Source: Syntrophomonadaceae bacterium (GTDB lineage: Bacteria; Bacillota; Dethiobacteria; DTU022). Taken from it: DNA of 10,074 nt. Location of the stretch: the NCBI GenBank assembly GCA_003564055.1, contig PWSG01000138.1, forward strand, positions 1 through 10,074, in the 5' to 3' direction. The notes below the pieces were generated by a model. It was given only the letters and a program-made list of their open reading frames with translations. It made no database searches and was not told the origin of the DNA. Both the position numbers and the translations under genes were made by a program. Of this stretch, positions 7,148 to 10,074 are shown one piece after another. Position 1 is the first letter of the stretch, and each line of letters starts with the position of its first letter.

Positions 7148-7175
7148 TTTATAGCTTATAAAATATAACAATCAA
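7148..7175 (-). promoter_or_regulatory. Candidate sigma-A promoter of spoVG
   Basis: TTGATT (7175-7170), a 16-bp spacer and TATAAA (7153-7148) precede the spoVG ribosome site by about 15 bases. The surroundings are very AT-rich, so chance matches are likely. I looked for the sigma-H pattern (AGGA plus GAAT) known for B. subtilis spoVG and saw no convincing copy. Confidence 0.45.
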
Positions 7176-7222
7176 AAGCCGGCACTTTCTCTAATTGAAA
7201 GGAAATTAAATGAGAAATTATT

Positions 7223-7283
7223 CACTTGTAAGTGTAACATTATGTTAAATCTGGATGTAAGGTAACCTCTTCTATAAATAGAA
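7223..7283. repeat. Cluster of three short palindromes upstream of spoVG
   Basis: In 61 bases there are CACTTGTAAGTG (7223-7234, 5-bp arms), TAACATTATGTTA (7235-7247, 6-bp arms, adjacent to the first) and TTCTATAAATAGAA (7270-7283, 6-bp arms). They may be regulator sites, but this DNA is AT-rich and short palindromes arise easily there. Together with the promoter and the 22-bp palindrome they are all I can point to in the 285-nt gap 7120-7404, which holds no supported gene. Confidence 0.35.
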
Positions 7284-7352
7284 TACTTAAATTAAGCATA
7301 ATGACTATATATCATTTTGCATATGTCTTTATGTTATGTTTTTGCGAAAGAT

Positions 7353-7374
7353 AACTTACGAATATTCGTAAGTT
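7353..7374. repeat. Perfect 22-bp palindrome downstream of the nucleotidyltransferase gene
   Basis: AACTTACGAAT is followed directly by its exact complement, giving a perfect 22-bp palindrome that ends 30 bases past the stop of the nucleotidyltransferase gene and about 230 bases before spoVG. As RNA it would form a 9-bp stem with a 4-base loop. No T tract follows on either strand, so it is a poor intrinsic terminator and more likely a dimeric regulator's operator or an mRNA 3'-end hairpin. I cannot assign it to a known regulator. Confidence 0.7.
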
Positions 7375-7404
7375 TACATAATGGGGGCATAGCACAGGAA
7401 AAGG

Positions 7405-8160
7405 TCATTTTTTGAGCACTTTTCTAATAAGCTCCAGGTCACCTGGCTTATCTACGTCAACAGCAATTTCGACATTGCAGCTAAAAACAGCCCTGGCTTG
7501 CAGGTTTAGAAGCCGCGACAAATGCTCTTCCAGGTCTTTTACGGAAAGGTTTTTAAGAAGATATTTAAACAAGAAGGAGATAGGTAAAATGCGCATTAAT
7601 TTTAAGGGGTTTTTGCGGTATGAAATAAATAAATCAAGGCGTTCCCGGTTTTCTAAAAACCAGGCAGGTTTTATCAAACCAAGGTTCCCACCGGTTATAT
7701 AACCTTCCCTGAGGCGAACATAGGTGCGTTCAGTTTCAGGAAAATGCAAAAGACAATCTTCACGCTTAAAAACCGGGTAATAAAGATCGCGATCATGTGG
7801 TTCACATAGGGCCAGAAAATTCTCCACTGTCTGAGCACTGAGCAGGGGGATATCACCTGTCACTACCAGGCAAGGCTTACTCTGCTCTACATTCTCAAAA
7901 CCTGCTGCGAGGTTATCCAGCATACCTCCCTTTTCATTCACTGCCTTAAAAGTGTAGCCTTCTCTGTGCAATTCCGTTAAATCTCTGTCAGGACCAATAA
8001 CCACAGGATTTTTAATTGAAGGGGTTTCCTGAATAGCCTGCAGAATATAAGCAAGAATAGGTTTGCCGTGCACCTGAATAAAGGCTTTATTTGAAACTCC
8101 TTCCTGCTCGGTAAGGGGTTCCGACTTACCTCCACCAGCCAGTACTACGCAATCAAACAT
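7405..8160 (-). CDS. MobA-like nucleotidyltransferase, substrate unknown
   Basis: The 251 residues fit the NTP-transferase superfamily that joins a nucleotide to a sugar phosphate or cofactor. The N-terminus has the nucleotide-binding VVLAGGGKSEPL with SNKAF at 23-27 and a following GKPIL. GGMLDNLAAGF lies at 78-88, VVTGDIPLLS at 99-108 carries the likely metal ligand Asp103, and VDVDKPGDLELIRK closes the domain. There is no beta-helix, so it does not replace the missing GlmU half. The gene starts inside the end of ispE (8-nt overlap, shared ATGTTTGA) with a GGAG site just upstream, which implies coupling. It stands where B. subtilis has purR and ridA. The family assignment is firm, while the substrate (molybdopterin, a sugar phosphate or other) cannot be told from the sequence. 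Confidence 0.85.
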   Translation of the reverse strand: MFDCVVLAGGGKSEPLTEQEGVSNKAFIQVHGKPILAYILQAIQETPSIKNPVVIGPDRDLTELHREGYTFKAVNEKGGMLDNLAAGFENVEQSKPCLVVTGDIPLLSAQTVENFLALCEPHDRDLYYPVFKREDCLLHFPETERTYVRLREGYITGGNLGLIKPAWFLENRERLDLFISYRKNPLKLMRILPISFLFKYLLKNLSVKDLEEHLSRLLNLQARAVFSCNVEIAVDVDKPGDLELIRKVLKK

Positions 8161-9046
8161 AAAACCACTCCTTACTTTTACCCGTTGTCCAGCAGAGGTA
8201 AGAAACGCCTCCTAAATCTTCAACAATTCTTCCTATCCTACGGGCAAGAGATAAATTTTCTGTCATCATAAACAGGGTTGGTCCGCTACCGGAAAAAACC
8301 GGCTGCAGGCCATTCTTCCGCAGCATAATTTTTAAACTTCTAACCAGATCTGAGCCCGGCAAATCAGCTGTCTCTAAAGTGTTTGTAAAACCACCGGATA
8401 ACCAGCCAACAATATTTTTTCTGTTACTGCACCGTACTGCTTCCACCAGAGGTTTAAGATCCGGCTTTCCAAGCAAGCTGCGGTCAAAAGAACTGTAAGC
8501 TTCCGCTGTGGAGATCTTAACTTTCCGGGGAAGCGCCAGGACAACCCAGAAAAAGGGAAGAACAGGGAGATGTTCCAACTTCTCACCACGACCGCGAGCC
8601 AGGGCTGTTCCACCACGGAGACAAAAAGGCACATCCGAACCCAGCCGAGAAGCCATTTCGGACAACTCAGTGCAGCTAAACCCCAGCTGCCAAAATTCAT
8701 TCAAACCAAGCAAAGTGCAGGCGGCATCGCTGCTGCCGCCTGCAAGTCCCGCCTCAACAGGTATATTTTTATATAAAGTAATCCTAACCCCCGGTAAAAC
8801 CTTTCCGGTCCGTTCTTTAATCAAAGCTGCCGCTTGACAAACAAGATTAGCGGATCCGCCAAGTTCAGGGTCAGTACACTCAAAGACAATATTTCTTCCG
8901 GGCAGCGATTCAAATAGGAGACAGTCATTTAAGGAAATTTGCTGCATCACCGATTCAATTTCATGATATCCATCAGGCCTTTGCCCGATAACTGTCAACC
9001 CAAGATTTATTTTAGCCCGCGCCCTGCACAGAAGTCTACCCACCAT
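8153..9046 (-). CDS. ispE: 4-diphosphocytidyl-2-C-methyl-D-erythritol kinase
   Basis: IspE is the ATP-dependent GHMP kinase of the methylerythritol phosphate pathway to isopentenyl diphosphate. The 297 residues are a typical length. Seen in order: RARAKINLGL with Lys12, the substrate motif RPDGYHEIESVMQQI at 23-37, the glycine-rich ATP loop PVEAGLAGGSSDAA at 96-109, LGSDVPFCLRGGTALARGRGE with the probable catalytic Asp139, and the C-terminal GHMP motif VFSGSGPTLFMM. The ATG at 9046 lies two bases after the upstream gene's stop and has only a weak ribosome site. The next codon is GTG and could also serve, but coupling to the upstream gene favours the ATG. ispE lies upstream of spoVG in B. subtilis as well. 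Confidence 0.96.
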   Translation of the reverse strand: MVGRLLCRARAKINLGLTVIGQRPDGYHEIESVMQQISLNDCLLFESLPGRNIVFECTDPELGGSANLVCQAAALIKERTGKVLPGVRITLYKNIPVEAGLAGGSSDAACTLLGLNEFWQLGFSCTELSEMASRLGSDVPFCLRGGTALARGRGEKLEHLPVLPFFWVVLALPRKVKISTAEAYSSFDRSLLGKPDLKPLVEAVRCSNRKNIVGWLSGGFTNTLETADLPGSDLVRSLKIMLRKNGLQPVFSGSGPTLFMMTENLSLARRIGRIVEDLGGVSYLCWTTGKSKEWFYV

Positions 9047-9048
9047 TT

Positions 9049-10074
9049 TTAGCTTATCTTCACCAGGCGTTCATTCTTACTTACCCCGGGGATACGTCCT
9101 CTCTTGGCCAGCGCCTTGCCGTTTACTTCTTTTAAATCCATGGTCATATCAATAGCCGGCGCACGGGCTATAAAACTCCCTACACCAAAAGCATCAGCGC
9201 CTGCTTCAGCAAGCACTTCTATTCTTTCCGGGTTAAGTCCCCCGGAAACTATTATTTGGACACTTTCAAAACCTGCCTGATCAAGACGAGCCCTGGTTTC
9301 TTTCACCAGCCCGGCAGTTACTCCGCCTCTTTCACCCGGTGTGTCAAGGCGAATTCCATCCAGGTTATCACCAAGTGCCTCTGCGACCCTTAAAGCTTCC
9401 TCTGCTTCATCTTTAAATGTGTCTACAAGTATAATTCTGGGCGCATCTTCGGGAACAAACCGATCATAAGCTTTGGCCACTTCGACTGTATCACCAACAA
9501 TTAAAAATGCAGCATGAGGAACTGTTCCCACCGGTGCCCGCCCCAAAAGAAGGGCCCCAAGGATACAGCTGCAGTCATCTGCGCCACCGATAACAGCAGC
9601 TCGTTCCATTACTGGTGCAACTGATGGGTGCAGGTGCCTTGCACCGTAACAAACAACCTTTCGTTCTCCTGCAGCATACTTACATTGATTTGCAGCTGTA
9701 GCCCATCCGCTTGAACTGGCCAGAATTCCTAAAAGCGGTGTTTCATAAACACCAAAGTCGCAATAGCGACCCCTAATTCTCATCACTACTTCCTTCTCTC
9801 TCATTTTTGCGCCTTCAGGCAAAGCCCAAACTTCCAGGTCACGATTGCGGAGCAGGAATTTAGTTTCATCAATACCAGCCAGGATGCCTTCTTTTGAAGA
9901 AAATATTTCGGCTGTTACTTCCGTCTTACCTACACCTAAAGATCCGAGTAAATCCCTGGTCCGCACAAAATAAATATCACTGGTCAAACCCTGCTTAATT
10001 TCCATGTCCGTAGCAGAAAACAAACGAGCTTCCGGTTCAATCTTTATTGAAGCAATATCTTTAAGGGTTATAAA
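9049..10074 (-). CDS. Nicotinate phosphoribosyltransferase family protein (5' end open)
   Basis: The enzyme is expected to convert nicotinate and PRPP to nicotinate mononucleotide in NAD salvage. The whole visible protein resembles the short archaeal-type enzymes, such as that of Thermoplasma, as I recall them. Landmarks are EIKQGLTSDIYFVRT, RIRGRYCDFGVYETPLLGIL, GARHLHPSVAPVMERAA, IGGADDCSCILGA, PVGTVPHA, ILVDTFKDE, IRLDTPGERGG, and the phosphate-binding VSGGLNPERI with GADAFGVGS. A TTG at 10023 would give 324 residues and an ATG at 10005 gives 318. The frame stays open to the window edge, with protein-like sequence (LKDIASIKIEPEARLFSATD), so the true start may lie outside. It ends two bases before ispE and is probably cotranscribed with it. 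Its PRPP would come from prs in the same window. The family is firm; its exact substrate is inferred. Confidence 0.88.
   Translation of the reverse strand, partial: FITLKDIASIKIEPEARLFSATDMEIKQGLTSDIYFVRTRDLLGSLGVGKTEVTAEIFSSKEGILAGIDETKFLLRNRDLEVWALPEGAKMREKEVVMRIRGRYCDFGVYETPLLGILASSSGWATAANQCKYAAGERKVVCYGARHLHPSVAPVMERAAVIGGADDCSCILGALLLGRAPVGTVPHAAFLIVGDTVEVAKAYDRFVPEDAPRIILVDTFKDEAEEALRVAEALGDNLDGIRLDTPGERGGVTAGLVKETRARLDQAGFESVQIIVSGGLNPERIEVLAEAGADAFGVGSFIARAPAIDMTMDLKEVNGKALAKRGRIPGVSKNERLVKIS

Noticed and set aside
7353..7374. LexA (Gram-positive SOS) box at the 22-bp palindrome
   Set aside because: It contains CGAAT and ATTCG, but they are adjacent rather than separated by four bases, and the expected CGAAC-N4-GTTCG pattern is absent.
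8508..8837. Plus-strand ORFs opposite ispE (109 and 68 residues)
   Set aside because: Shadows of a strongly supported ispE, with no recognisable motif or ribosome site.

Overview
The window is a chromosomal housekeeping segment from a Gram-positive, most likely a clostridial member of the Firmicutes (Bacillota). The order ispE - spoVG - glmU - prs - rplY(ctc) - pth - mfd matches the block known from Bacillus subtilis and many clostridia. Strong AGGAGG-type ribosome binding sites, several TTG starts and sigma-A type promoters fit that assignment. Every gene I can support lies on the minus strand, so transcription runs from high to low coordinates. There are no tRNA or rRNA genes, insertion sequences or CRISPR arrays.

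Right part (10074 to 7405): a nicotinate phosphoribosyltransferase running off the right edge, then ispE (isoprenoid synthesis), then a MobA-like nucleotidyltransferase. The three are packed with a 2-nt gap and an 8-nt overlap, so they look like one operon. In B. subtilis, purR and ridA (yabJ) sit between ispE and spoVG; here they are absent and the nucleotidyltransferase takes their place. A 285-nt AT-rich gap (7120-7404) with several palindromes, including a perfect 22-bp one, separates this operon from spoVG.

Middle (7119 to 3312): spoVG; a glmU that keeps the uridylyltransferase domain but ends before the acetyltransferase part of its beta-helix; a probable 51-residue four-cysteine protein overlapping the glmU 3' end; prs with a TTG start; rplY with a long acidic tail; and pth directly abutting rplY. 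Likely promoters precede spoVG, glmU and rplY. The glmU ribosome binding site lies in the loop of a 9-bp inverted repeat whose arm contains the start codon.

Left part (3311 to 1): a decayed 3' remnant of pheA (prephenate dehydratase, ACT-domain end) sits between pth and mfd. It carries one frameshift and one internal stop. A very good sigma-A promoter right after it drives mfd (TTG start), through a leader of about 100 nt holding a G9 tract that can form a terminator-like hairpin. mfd runs off the left edge.

Functionally the segment joins PRPP synthesis (prs) and one PRPP consumer (the nicotinate phosphoribosyltransferase), cell-wall precursor synthesis (glmU), isoprenoid synthesis (ispE), translation (rplY, pth), and DNA repair (mfd). 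I found no clearly new multi-gene system. The observations most worth following are the truncated GlmU with the overlapping four-cysteine ORF, the pheA relic, and the two structured leaders (glmU and mfd).
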